A program made the position numbers and the translations under genes. Under the pieces are notes generated by a model. The model searched no databases and had not been told where the DNA came from. It saw only the letters and a program-made list of their open reading frames with translations. DNA of 64,000 nucleotides, from positions 12,130,368-12,194,367 of the forward strand of contig NC_065919.1 of the NCBI RefSeq assembly GCF_024586455.1, in the 5' to 3' direction. Source of the stretch: Bactrocera neohumeralis. Lineage: Eukaryota; Arthropoda; Insecta; Diptera; Tephritidae. Shown piece by piece: positions 34,301-40,807 of the stretch; within the stretch, counting starts at the first letter, position 1; every line of letters begins with the position of its first letter.

Positions 34301-37139
34301 TATGCTTTTGTAATAAAAAATGGTTTGGTAAAAATTGGTCGGCTAACAACCGTAATGTTTATCTTCTATCAATTTTCATTGAAAATATTATAAAAAGGAC
34401 AATGAGCTGTTTATGAGAGTTTCAAACTCGCATAGCTGACGTCTGTCACCTACAAATTTGGATCTGATTAAGTGCGCAGTTAATCCGGATTAATGCTGCC
34501 GTCTGTCAAGGCTATAACCTAACTCGAATCAGCGTAATTCATAAAAAAGGCTTCGAGTTAGAGTGTCTTCGAGTTATAGAGGAAAATTTGTATGAAATTT
34601 GACTTTTATTGCTAATTCAAGAGTTCGAGTTATGTGAAACTCCGAGTTGTAGAAGTTCGAGTTATGGAAGTTAAATTGTAATTATATAATGTATAGTACA
34701 TGAGTGAGTGTTTAGAGCCGTATATATAGTAAGAGGGTAAAATGCTCCTCGCATGAGATAGTTGACGAATTTCTACTGTTAATGACGTTAACTTCGAAAA
34801 AAATGAGATCTCATTCGCAAACCATCATGTTAGCATTGGAGACATACGTGAGCCTCTCAACATACCATATCTTATTATGGAATTAATAAATTTCGTAAAG
34901 TTTTCGGGCAAATAGCCCAAAAATCTAATTTTTTTATGTAGCAAATTTTGAGTAAAGTTTGCAAACGAAATGAAGCCAAGGCACTCTAGAAAAAGAAATT
35001 TTTTAACAAGCATAAATCCGTTGACTATGTATATATTGCTCCCGAAATTGAAATATTCATATCGGGAAGCATACCATGAGCGGATTTAGATTCCGAATTT
35101 TCAGGGAAATAACGATACAATCGCTGGGTCTATCTTAAATACGGATATGATTTGCCTTCAGTACAAGATTTGCCTTCAATACAAGTAGTATTATTAAAAA
35201 AAAGTATCATTGTTAAAAGTCTAGCTAAAATTTATAGGATTATGGTATTCTCCTCTAGATGTGCGCCACTTTTAAACATAAATTCTTCAATTTTGCGTTA
35301 TATCATTTATATCGAGTTGAGGCATTTGTGTTTGAAGTTTTTAGCTAGTAGAAATTAGCAGTCTTCGATTCGCCAAGCGTTAGTCTGCAATGAATCGCAC
35401 CAAATATTCGTTAAAAAACGATGCAATTCCGCTTTATTTTTGTTTTTTTTTTAAATTACTATAATTTTAGGTTTTAAAAATATATAATAAGAAAAATAAG
35501 AAATTTATATTTTAATATGTTACATGTCACTTGAACCATTCACAATAGTCAAACTGATCTAATGTATGCGAAATAAAACTGGGTAGCATTGAAGATAGCT
35601 GCTTAGCACTTTAATGAGTTATACGCATACTCTCTCTTTTGCGAATTCAACCCTTTAATGAGGATACGCATTCTCTCTCTTTTGCGAATTCAGCCCTTTA
35701 GTAAGGTAATCGCATACTCTCTTGCATGAATTCAACGCGACCACGTTGTTGTTGCTCTTATATGTAAATTTTTTTTGACAAGAGAGCAGCAGCGAGCAGA
35801 GCAATGGCGAATCGAAGACAGCTTTTGCCTAATTTTAGATATTTACAGTGCACATATTGGCTAGCTGATGTTTAGGTCCTTAACGCCCTAAATTCAATTA
35901 CCTAAGTAAGAGGAAGCTAATTCTACATATTTCTTACCAATTCAATAATTCCTTAATTACCGTTATTTTGACTAAAAATTTCGAAACTAACACATAACTT
36001 TTGCTTAAAACCCGTTTAATAACTACTGTTTATAATTAGTATTTAAGCACTAATTATTTTTATGTTTACTTTTAATTATTAACTATTAAGTTTTATACAA
36101 AAAAATTAATTAAAATTGGCAGTGCAAAATTCATTACTATAACAATATTAACATTTCAATTATTCTTTATTTCGAAACCTTTTTCATTTTGTCATTCCGA
36201 TTGACATCAACAACCTCAATTCTTCACCACCAACCAAACTAAATTAACAAACAAAAAAATTAAACGAAATTAAATTAAACCAAAAAAAAAAAACAAATGA
36301 TTTCAAAACGTTTTTAAACATTATGCATAACTCAAACTATCAATCAAAACAAAAAAAAAAACAATCAATATCAAAAAACCTTCCTCTATCATCGTTCAAA
36401 ACCAACAACAACCAAACAACGATAACAACAACAAATGGTGCGTGGGCATTCTTCATGAAATTGAAAAATGTGCGCCAACACGAAAAAATGCAAATTTAGA
36501 AGCCACTGGTGCGTCACCCCGGCGATCCGATGGCCCTGGAGAAGTTGCGCCAATGCGAGGTGCATATGCAGCCGCCCAAACGTCCAAACTGCTGTAAGAC
36601 CTGGCTATCAAAGTTTCCTACAAGGTAAGCAATTAGAGATCACTTGCTAAGAATGCTTTTGCAAGTATTTTGTTTACTTTGGACTTGATTTGTTTTGAGT
36701 TGAGTTGTAATTGCAGTTGAGTTTTGCCGTTTTTGAGTCAAGTTGAGTTGCTTTGCAAATATGCGCTAAGAAAAAGTATGTATGCAAGCGTTTACTGTTA
36801 TTTTTTAATTTTGTTACAAATTAAATTTGCTGTTTGTGCTTTTTAAGAATGCTTTGAGCTTTCACAATTTCCTTTTACTTAAATTTTTGCTTTTAAATTT
36901 GCATAATATTTATGTATACAAAAAACTCACACAAACTTTTACTGCGATTTATCAACTAATCAATTCCTTTGCGTATATATATTTTAAATATGCCTGCTGC
37001 GAAATTCACTCACCACAGACAATGTTCTAGATCGAAGAGAATCGATGTTATATCACGAATAACGTTTCCGCTGGTCTTTGCGTTATTCAATTTGGTCTAC
37101 TGGAGCACATATCTCTTCAGGGAAGAGGAGGATGAGTAA
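1327..37139 (+). CDS. GluClalpha: Glutamate-gated chloride channel alpha subunit (5'-partial, 9 exons)
   Basis: Pentameric Cys-loop chloride channel subunit of nerve and muscle membranes, opened by glutamate and the target of avermectins. Exons: 1327-1397, 13885-13954, 15870-16106, 18108-18242, 27028-27180, 27646-27810, 32431-32537, 36500-36624, 37019-37139. All eight junctions have GT/AG borders and the phases fit without a break, giving about 394 residues and a TAA. Visible parts are the ligand-binding strands (EYSVQLTFREQW), the Cys loop (CPMNLKLYPLDRQIC), the second disulfide loop typical of GluCl/glycine receptors (CNSKTNTGEYSC), M1, an anion-selective PAR motif before M2, M3, a basic intracellular loop (KKKRRDLEQ) and M4 ending REEEDE. 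Against the ~456-residue Drosophila protein (recalled) only the signal peptide and first ~60 residues are missing, so they lie upstream of the window. I see no truncation or frameshift in the exons. Identity is very secure. Confidence 0.96.
1605..1854. mobile_element. Small Tc1/mariner-type TIR element (MITE-like, ~250 bp)
   Basis: Left end reads AGGGTGTGCCAAAATTAAC, right end GTTAATTTTGGGACACCCT: an imperfect 19-bp terminal inverted repeat with TA close to both ends. The interior has no convincing reading frame. The ends are typical of Tc1/mariner-superfamily deletion derivatives; the parent family is unknown. Confidence 0.7.
1893..3043 (-). mobile_element. Tc1/mariner-superfamily transposon remnant (FSDEAHFWLNG family)
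   Basis: On the minus strand a broken transposase reads FSDEAHFWLNGYVNKHNCRI, then WNKEQPEEIQ..., with the first catalytic Asp block and a following TVWRGLWVGGIIGPHFF strand. Frameshifts interrupt the rest. The right end (acttggaacaccg) matches the right end of the copy at 40981-42091; the left terminal repeat is lost, and the copy begins at gaggttccct. Related copies are at 11540, 24019, 33100 and 40981. Confidence 0.8.
3125..3905 (+). mobile_element. Degenerate mariner transposase, mori-like
   Basis: The + strand, read across several frames, gives mariner blocks in order: GGRSKKFELEDLEALFRK, then YYEPRRPDETTDAERNRQQL, then IHLKRAII, a decayed HDNAP-like block, and a C-terminal block resembling mQ-GLTGIRFASAPVNKNWL. 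The order fits mariner elements of the mori type. Stops and frameshifts make it dead. No terminal repeats were recognised. Confidence 0.65.
3906..5664. other. Intronic DNA, no gene recognised
   Basis: AT-rich intron of GluClalpha with a poly-T/TTTTTG run near 3945-3985. An open 115-codon frame at 4572-4919 has no recognisable motif and asparagine-rich low-complexity ends, so it is not called. Confidence 0.55.
5669..5748. mobile_element. Tiny piggyBac-type MITE (72 bp plus TTAA sites)
   Basis: TTAA at 5669-5672 and 5745-5748 flank a 72-bp body that starts CCCTGGACGGG and ends GAGGTCCAGGG. TTAA target duplication plus terminal CCC is the piggyBac hallmark. With flanking bases the inverted repeat is a perfect 16-mer (CACTTTAACCCTGGAC). 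No room for a coding region, so it must have been mobilised in trans. Confidence 0.75.
6197..6964. mobile_element. TTAA-flanked TIR element with TTCAAC-rich ends, copy 1
   Basis: TTAA sites at 6197-6200 and 6961-6964 bracket ~760 bp. The left side carries repeated ttcaac motifs (ggttttcaacccacttg, ggttgaagtt); the right side carries their complements (agttgaa, gagttggcgtgac). A second copy of the same family occupies 40808-42240, where it is split by another transposon. No transposase recognised, so non-autonomous. Confidence 0.6.
7100..8090 (-). mobile_element. Non-LTR retrotransposon fragment, RNase H domain
   Basis: Minus-strand pieces read FLTDGSKFGGKVGEGVY (first RNase H Asp block), VIIYSDSRAPI (third Asp block), and LVWAPGHSGIAE-CKADEPARKGT (final His/Asp block). 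This is the RNase H domain at the 3' part of R1/LOA/I-group elements. It is frameshifted. A ~200-bp segment starting near 7680 is tandemly duplicated (7681-7880 and 7881-8080). Confidence 0.75.
7681..8080. repeat. 200-bp tandem duplication within the retrotransposon fragment
   Basis: The stretch from aacccct-caccaactttcc to gtgagtatatcca occurs twice head to tail with a period of exactly 200 bp (for example ctctcctccagcggcttctt at 7741 and 7941). Only a few bases differ, so it is a recent event. Confidence 0.9.
8091..10389. other. Intronic DNA, no gene recognised
   Basis: AT-rich intron sequence with no ORF, terminal repeat or splice-bounded exon that I can support. Two similar phrases (acagttatgtgcaatatg near 8834, acagttatgcgcaaagtg near 8966) suggest a weak local repeat. 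Confidence 0.5.
10390..10870 (-). mobile_element. Mariner transposase fragment with internal deletion
   Basis: Minus strand reads, from high to low coordinate, REIVEYMPHSGRPSTSSTAE (linker), a decayed middle, ETWVYGMQTSQQSSEWKP (first catalytic Asp neighbourhood), then jumps to AFGSWKNQLHKYITSGGNDF near the usual C-terminus. The join removes the second and third catalytic Asp blocks. Same broad lineage as 20731-21730. Confidence 0.75.
10908..11526. mobile_element. TIR element GGTTACATGGGTTT family, copy 1
   Basis: Left end AAAGAGGTTACATGGGTTTCC and right end AAACCCATGTAACCCCTAAA form a ~18-bp inverted repeat around ~600 bp. The interior shares long stretches with the copy at 26040-26650, including the phrase ggctgtatctccgaaactatta. 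No reading frame; non-autonomous. Confidence 0.75.
11540..12060 (-). mobile_element. FSDEAHFWLNG-family transposase fragment
   Basis: Minus strand reads PTRVGIEAERSSNASHVRRM, ...DPDFHRKILLNNKAHFWLNG, then YVNKQNCR, i.e. the region just before and across the first catalytic Asp (here changed from DEAHF to NKAHF). Upstream (higher coordinate) sequence fits the helix-turn-helix linker. Ends are not recognised. Confidence 0.7.
12061..13884 (+). other. GluClalpha: GluClalpha intron, 3' part
   Basis: AT-rich intron with CATA/TATA microsatellites and a (GT)n tract (13861-13878) abutting the exon 4 acceptor. No extra exon recognised. Confidence 0.6.
13885..13954 (+). CDS. GluClalpha: GluClalpha exon 4
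   Basis: 70 bases after a (GT)n-rich acceptor (gtgtacag) and before gtaaat. Encodes EYSVQLTFREQWTDERLKF followed by DDIQ plus the first base of a Gly codon. These are the start of the ligand-binding beta sandwich and match the Drosophila protein residue for residue from memory. Confidence 0.95.
14049..14376. mobile_element. ATAACC-repeat MITE, copy 1
   Basis: Begins atatCGTCACCTAAAATGCGAAA and ends TGCATTTTAGGCGACGaaat, an inverted repeat extending ~28 bp into acaacgtaac/gttacgtt. The middle holds a minisatellite of 10-11-base units of the form TATATAACCA. Two more copies lie at 28276-28743 and 46876-47128. Confidence 0.85.
14640..15560. other. Unclassified intronic sequence, possibly old retroelement
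   Basis: More GC-rich than the surrounding intron and with phrases such as gaaccca/ctgggtttt and agagcttctc that resemble the 19.3-20.1 kb non-LTR remnant. No catalytic motif could be read, so the class is left open. Confidence 0.3.
15870..16106 (+). CDS. GluClalpha: GluClalpha exon 5 (ligand-binding domain, Cys loop)
   Basis: 237 bases between ctttgcag and gtgagt. Encodes RLKYLTLTEANRVWMPDLFF through the Cys loop, whose two cysteines are 14 residues apart (CPMNLKLYPLDRQIC), to MAS plus the first base of a Tyr codon. Contains loop A and loop E glutamate-site strands typical of the family. Confidence 0.97.
16173..17871. mobile_element. TTAA-GGGG TIR element interrupted by a mariner
   Basis: Left end TTAAGGGGGTATGCTAGTGTAG at 16173, right end CTAAACTAGCAAAGCCCCTTAA ending 17871: a ~20-bp imperfect inverted repeat beginning with TTAA on both sides. 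The body is about 460 bp once the mariner at 16557-17794 is subtracted. Interior phrases such as ttctcgaaatcgtcgttttcaaaatga resemble other members of this fly repeat class. Confidence 0.65.
16557..17794 (-). mobile_element. Nearly full-length mariner transposon, defective
   Basis: Perfect 26-bp terminal inverted repeats: gtagtcgaaaaagtcttttc gtattt at 16557-16582 and its complement at 17769-17794. Minus-strand transposase pieces: residues of the N-terminal helix-turn-helix (YILTFLYIKRNNATLATNEI), the linker DAPRSGRPIVEEVDEIMERI, the WWDWKGIMQYALI block and HGDNARPHTS with the second catalytic Asp. Stops and frameshifts separate them. A truncated copy of the same family is at 58329-59165. Confidence 0.9.
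18108..18242 (+). CDS. GluClalpha: GluClalpha exon 6 (loop C region)
   Basis: 135 bases between tttcacag and gtatgt. Reads YGWTTNDLVFLWKEGDPVQV and continues through LPRFTLEKFLTDYCNSKTNTG. It holds the first cysteine of the second disulfide that distinguishes GluCl and glycine receptors. Phase 1 at both ends, consistent with both neighbours. Confidence 0.97.
19320..20060 (-). mobile_element. Probable non-LTR retrotransposon 3' remnant
   Basis: On the minus strand near 19820-19870 a broken frame gives GAPAH-TRTDEADEL, matching the PGHxGIxGNExADEL block of RNase H domains in non-LTR elements. The remainder is too decayed for domain calls. Ends unknown. Confidence 0.4.
20070..20340 (+). mobile_element. 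Mariner transposase C-terminal fragment
   Basis: The + strand frame reads LRVLKAIPETDFNNCSENCK, then KTLAQVYWVKW, corresponding to the last ~40 residues of mariner transposases (…LKAIPE.DF..CFE.WKKRW…). Nothing of the catalytic core remains here. Confidence 0.6.
20731..21730 (+). mobile_element. Mariner transposon, decayed, with both ends
   Basis: Left end gtgggaaaaaatagtaagac and right end gtcttattattttttgaac form an inverted repeat. On the + strand: ESMLTTRKQMVKRSNIVPK (from YDPETKQQS), SRKNHVKAGSKVKI, and SPDLAPCDLWLFSKLKRSLRG, the block with the third catalytic Asp. Between these the block with the second Asp is missing, so the copy is internally deleted and dead. Confidence 0.8.
21731..24018 (+). 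other. GluClalpha: GluClalpha intron, no gene recognised
   Basis: AT-rich intron with (CA)n-type microsatellite near 23010-23060. No splice-bounded exon, transposase block or terminal repeat noticed. Confidence 0.5.
24019..24300 (-). mobile_element. Terminal fragment of FSDEAHFWLNG-family transposon
   Basis: Starts GGCGATCCATCATGAGGTTC and for ~280 bp runs parallel to 1893-2210 and 40981-41340 (shared phrases: attctttggcatttattttttgaagatta, ggccgcggctacgtctcagatgg). It breaks off before the transposase core. Confidence 0.8.
24500..25380 (-). mobile_element. Mariner transposase remnant
   Basis: Minus-strand pieces in order: KKVVLSFCWDSKWNVYFELL (with first-strand Trp-Asp), LNDALKDKRPECINGKGVGF, and NARPHSSLRARQKFYLFRSL (second catalytic block, with the Asp preceding N changed: LEVNARPHS). 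Several frameshifts. The third Asp block is badly decayed. No terminal repeats recognised. Confidence 0.75.
26040..26650. mobile_element. TIR element GGTTACATGGGTTT family, copy 2
   Basis: TTAA at 26040-26043 is followed by gagattacataggttacc; the right end is acccatgtaacccc followed by TTAA at 26647-26650. It matches 10908-11526 along its length, including agcctagc-agcct and caaggctgtatctccgaaac. TTAA on both sides suggests the target duplication. Confidence 0.75.
27028..27180 (+). CDS. GluClalpha: GluClalpha exon 7 (M1 and start of M2)
   Basis: 153 bases between ctcatag and gtaagt. Encodes EYSCLKVDLLFKREFSYYL, then M1 (IQIYIPCCMLVIVSWVSFWL), then LDQGAVPARVSLG leading into M2. The PAR triplet at the inner mouth is the anion-selectivity signature. 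Compared with Drosophila as remembered, LLFRREF has become LLFKREF, a conservative change. Confidence 0.97.
27646..27810 (+). CDS. GluClalpha: GluClalpha exon 8 (M2-M3)
   Basis: 165 bases between tattacag and gtttga. Encodes the pore-lining M2 (VTTLLTMATQTSG), the M2-M3 loop INASLPPVSYTKAIDVWTG, and M3 (VCLTFVFGALLEFALVNYAS) ending RS plus one base. M2 and M3 form the avermectin-binding cleft; residues here look wild-type compared with remembered sequences. The M2-coding sequence straddles the intron from exon 7. Confidence 0.97.
28276..28743. mobile_element. ATAACC-repeat MITE, copy 2 (longest)
   Basis: ATAT-CGTCATCTAAAATGC at the left and GCATTTTAGGTGACG-ATAT at the right. About 20 units of the form TATATAACC(C/A/G) fill the interior, and a larger block (cagatataacccatatataac ... 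gatactcaaat) is itself duplicated, explaining the greater length. Confidence 0.88.
29023..31100. repeat. Fly dispersed repeat with ~150-bp tandem units, copy 1
   Basis: Opens with ataccctcaacggggcatat and cacagaaggaagcgtcggag, then carries repeated ~150-bp units each containing cagatcg..actatagcatatagctgcca, tacaaactgaacgatc and ttgtatggaaaactttttcat. At least four units are visible (about 29340, 30660, 30800, 30950). I recall this type from fly genomes but cannot assign a family. A mariner (29434-30599) sits inside the first unit. Confidence 0.8.
29434..30599 (-). mobile_element. Mariner transposon with TA target duplication
   Basis: ACAGGTCAATTGAAAAGTC at the left and the complement of ACAGGTCAGTTAGAAAGTC at the right, with TA at 29432-29433 and 30600-30601. 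A minus-strand frame encodes RKVKLFEIADSLKISTECLR, HIIHEYLDMRKLCAKWVPRE and LTFERKQQCVDDS, the helix-turn-helix region of mariner transposases. The catalytic half is broken by stops. ~1.17 kb is close to full mariner length (~1.3 kb). Confidence 0.88.
31110..32430 (+). other. GluClalpha: GluClalpha intron with AT minisatellite
   Basis: AT-rich intron. Between 31730 and 31890 about three 48-bp units (taataaattattttaataaa... at 31742, 31790 and 31838) form a small minisatellite. No exon recognised before 32431. Confidence 0.6.
32431..32537 (+). CDS. GluClalpha: GluClalpha exon 9 (intracellular loop)
   Basis: 107 bases after gggccgcag and before gtattt. Completes an Asp codon and reads IHKENLKKKRRDLEQASLD, then AASDLLDTDSNATFAM, ending on a codon boundary. 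This is the cytoplasmic M3-M4 loop. The donor gtattt is weak, which may allow regulated splicing. Confidence 0.94.
33100..33860 (+). mobile_element. FSDEAHFWLNG-family transposase, + strand, decayed
   Basis: Reading across frames on the + strand: DPNEFIRQRTQQ (helix-turn-helix), FSDEVHFWLRGK near 33386-33420 (first catalytic Asp), HPQKVSVW, DVDVDDLRFQLPYNQRSIIN, and LWGYKKSLIHADKLEAIHAL at the C-terminal part. Gaps and frameshifts throughout. Terminal repeats not found. Confidence 0.75.
34033..34509. mobile_element. MITE with TTGACAGACGGCAGC termini
   Basis: Left TTGACAGACGGCAGCGTTAA-accagattaat and right attaatccggattaa-TGCTGCCGTCTGTCAA: inverted repeats of ~34 bp with a perfect 15-bp outer core. 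477 bp, no reading frame. Flanking bases do not show a clear target duplication. Family unknown. Confidence 0.8.
34825..36499 (+). other. GluClalpha: GluClalpha intron, no gene recognised
   Basis: AT-rich intron. A short imperfect triplication lies at 35600-35720 (ctttaatgag..atacgcat.actctctctttt, repeated three times). Nothing else supported. Confidence 0.5.
36500..36624 (+). CDS. GluClalpha: GluClalpha exon 10 (intracellular loop)
   Basis: 125 bases between aaatttag and gtaagc. Encodes KPLVRHPGDPMALEKLRQCE, then VHMQPPKRPNCCKTWLSKFPT plus two bases of an Arg codon. It is the distal M3-M4 loop just before M4. Confidence 0.95.
37019..37139 (+). CDS. GluClalpha: GluClalpha last coding exon (M4)
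   Basis: 121 bases after accacag. Encodes RQCSRSKRIDVISRITFPLV, the rest of M4 (FALFNLVYWSTYLF) and the acidic tail REEEDE, then TAA at 37137-37139. The 3' untranslated region follows; an AATAAA occurs in the AT-rich stretch near 37606, but the true poly(A) site cannot be fixed from sequence alone. Confidence 0.96.
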
Positions 37140-40100
37140 ATGCCTAAATCTTAATTAACTGAAATTTTGAATTACATATATAAAAAAAAAAACTGTTAGA
37201 AAAGTCAATAACGCTAATCTATATATTTTCTTTATTTCTCCTTTTTTGCTTTTATTTTTATTATTTACTTTATTTCCATTATCATTTGGCTTCGTTTGAT
37301 TTGCTTTGCATTGGTTTGGCTTCTTCCACATACTATGTTCATTGGAAATTTTAAAGGACCTTCTAAAGGTGATCCGTTTGTGTGATGTTCATATCTATGA
37401 AAATACAGCAGTGCAGAAAACTAGGCATAAGAAGCTATGTAGAATCGAAAAATCGTAAAATCAAAAAACGAAAACAAAAACAAAAAGCATTACGCGCGAA
37501 AATTTAAAGAAAAATAAGTGCCATGCATGCATACATATTATACATACGTACATCGTGAAAGAACGGCAGTTAACGGTGACAGCGAGAGTGGCAAAAATAT
37601 AGCTCAATAAAAATAATTATTTATTTTAATTATAAAAATTAAAATTAATTTAAAAAAATAGCTAAAATGATTGAAATAGGCAATTTATGCTCGTAAGTAA
37701 GCTAAGCAGGTTAACAATTAGGAAATTCATGTATGTCATGTCATCTAATTCACATAAACAGTCGTAAATTTAATCATTTAATTTAAGTTTCTTATAATAA
37801 CATTTATTTTGGTTAATCCGCTGTTTGTTAGTTATAATTAAACTTTAGATATGTTTCAGAGTACCGCTTAATCGAGTCAATGAAACATTTTACCCTCAAA
37901 GTGATAGTCTATACAATCCGCTAATTGACTTAATTAAGCGACTGTCTGAAATGCCAAATATTGTGCAAGCAATTAGTCAAACACTATAAATAGCCATGCT
38001 CAACTCGTAAACACATTATCAGCTGTATAAGAAAATGAAAAAAGATAACAGATTTTCGCAATCGATTTCAAAAAAAAATTTCTTTAAATTGTTTACACTT
38101 TGTAACCAAATTTTAATCTTTTTTTGTCACATGAAAACTCATATAAAATTTGTAATGTACTACTAGAGTCACTAAACAGTAACATGTTAAGGAAAAAAAA
38201 ATTGGTTCGAAAGGTTTTCTTCTGACTTGAAAACATATAAATTCTTAAAAAGCACAAACATCAGCTACATTTAACGAAATTATTGCTTAATATAGAAAAA
38301 AAATTATGACTTTCGTGAATATTTGGCTTTTGGAATGTCGTTTTTAAGTCTTCAGCAATAATCTGCGAGCATTCCTGCATTCCATTTGCCTTGAAAGCGC
38401 TTTTCCATCAAGGAAATGTCTGATGAAGGTAGCTCTCGCCTTGTTCAACACTCAACGCACCGAAATTTGCCGGTAAAAAGGAGACAGAGTCCAGTATATG
38501 CATTTTTAAAGCAAAAGCTTAAAGCTTTCCAAAGATTTATAAGACATCATAAGTCAATTAATTAATATGCATTTTTAAAGAAAAGGCTTAAAGCTTCCCA
38601 AAACTTTATAGAATATTATAAGTACATTTATTAAGTCTGCGTAATTTTCCGATTTATGGTTTCTTAGAAATTTTTTGAGAACGTACACAAAACATTTCCA
38701 GGCGAGTTTTTCCTGTACATTCTATCTCTGAAACTATGAGCTCTATCGTCATGATGTCAAAAATAGGAAATCTTATATGTACAAGTAATCTTATCTTGAT
38801 GCCTCACAGGAATTCCGTTCAATTAATGACGTGAAATCAGGACACTGCGATTTTTTCATTATTTTAGTTTTCATTTTTACTTGATTGTAGTATTTTTGCC
38901 CGAAATGATCAAATATTTACGACTTTTCTAAAAGATTTGCTTGAAGAAAGTTTTTTACAGATTGTACTTAAATTTCTTGCATTGCATTTTCATAAAGGCC
39001 ATTTATTAAGACTGTTCACTCGTCTCATTGTTTTATGAAAAATTACTGAAAAAAATTTAGAAAAATCATGTCTGAAACCTCCAACATTTTCAGATTAATA
39101 GTGTACACCATTATTGTAAATCTTTTGAATTAATATCAATTACGTTGCAGGGTAGAAATTAAAATTAAAGTTTGACAGTCTTACGCTTCCTTTTTGAACA
39201 GTTATAGTATGGCGAAAAAGTAGTAGATCTTTGCGAAAGTTTTCTATCGAAAATTTATTTTAGACGCCGTCTTTAACGCTTCCATTCACTGCCGAAAATG
39301 TATTAGAGAATCTCTCACAAAAATTTACTTTAGTTGCCGACGCCCTTGAAACTCTAGCTGAAAAATGAGAGTTCAAATATAGGTCATGATAATTCTTTTT
39401 TTCTTATTTTTTTATTCCTTTTATTTTAAATTGTTTCGCTGTCCGTGAATTTAGTCAATTAGTGCATTGTATAGACTAACACATATTTGGGAAAATGCTG
39501 ATTGACTAAATTAGCGAGTTGTTCGAAATGTTCCTAAATTGAAATGCGGTTATTGCCACTGCTATACATTTTCTAAACAAATGTTTGCACAAAATTTTAA
39601 ATTTTTTTGTTTGATTTTTTTTATTTAAAAATATCGGAACATAAATTTTTGTTAATCTACTATAAGTTTCATGTAGTCTCATTCGAGCTTTCGCATTTTT
39701 CAACTAACATAAATTTTTCAATCAAAGCTATTAGCGGCCAGATCGTCAATTATGTTTGTAAATATGTTTGCAATGATTTGTTATCATATGGAATTAAAAC
39801 AAAAAAATGTCATTGGAAAATTGTTGCATTAACTTTATATTTGACAATTATCTTAAGTGTGTTGCTAAGCGTGTAAATTAAGCAAAAAAAAAACTGTGTA
39901 TTTATAAAAGCTTACATAGGTTAATATTTGTTTGTAAAATAAAAAGTCAATGTTTTTTGTAAAATCCAAAAATTGAATTATTTAATTTAATCCAATTCGT
40001 TGAATGCGTTTTGTTTCGAGGCTTAAAAAATTAGCAATTAACTGGTGGGTACAACTACAAAATTCAAATTGTTTTTACTATATTCAATTTGAAATATTTT

Positions 40101-40807
40101 TCGCCATCGCACTTATTTAAATTGATTTCAATTACTCGTATTCTAGTTAAATTATGATTTTTTAAATAAATTTTGGTTTTACTTTCAAGCTACACATCAT
40201 TTTTTTATTGTATGAATTTTAATCCATTTTTGATGTTAATATTTTACTAAATAATTTCTTAATTAATTCAATATATCAATTACATGTTTTTAATAAATTA
40301 ATTAAAATAAATTAGTTGTTGTGTAAAACTTATTAGCTTGGTTAGATTTTATTAGTAAAAGAAATTTAAGCCATTTCTCAAAAACTTTTCGTTGCAAGCT
40401 GTAGATTTTTGCTTAACATACACAGTGAAAAATAACTTTTATATACATAAAAAGAATTCTTTCATTTCTAGTTGAGTAGTAAGTTGTAAAAATTACCTTA
40501 ATTAACAAATTAATTATGACTTTTTATATTATTAATTATAATTATATAATTTTTAGCAATATATAAATTATTAGCAATATTATAATTATTATATTTTTAG
40601 CAAATAGTTTATAGGAGATGCAGAAAGCCACGTGAATCAACTGAAGCCAGCAAAAAAAAACAAGCAGTTTCAATAAATAAAAATAAATTATCAAAAAAAA
40701 AAATCAGCCAATTACTAATTGAACTAATTAAACCGCTGTATGTAACAGTTGTTACGGGCTGCCTCTCTATTCTCTATTAGCGATAAGCAATTTGAAGCTT
40801 ACGAGCT
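37140..40807 (+). other. GluClalpha 3' UTR and intergenic DNA
   Basis: Immediately after the TAA this should be 3' untranslated sequence, then intergenic AT-rich DNA. No protein motif, RNA gene or terminal repeat recognised. A short local duplication is present at 38500-38640 (gcatttttaaag.aaaagcttaaagcttcccaaa...tata). Confidence 0.45.
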
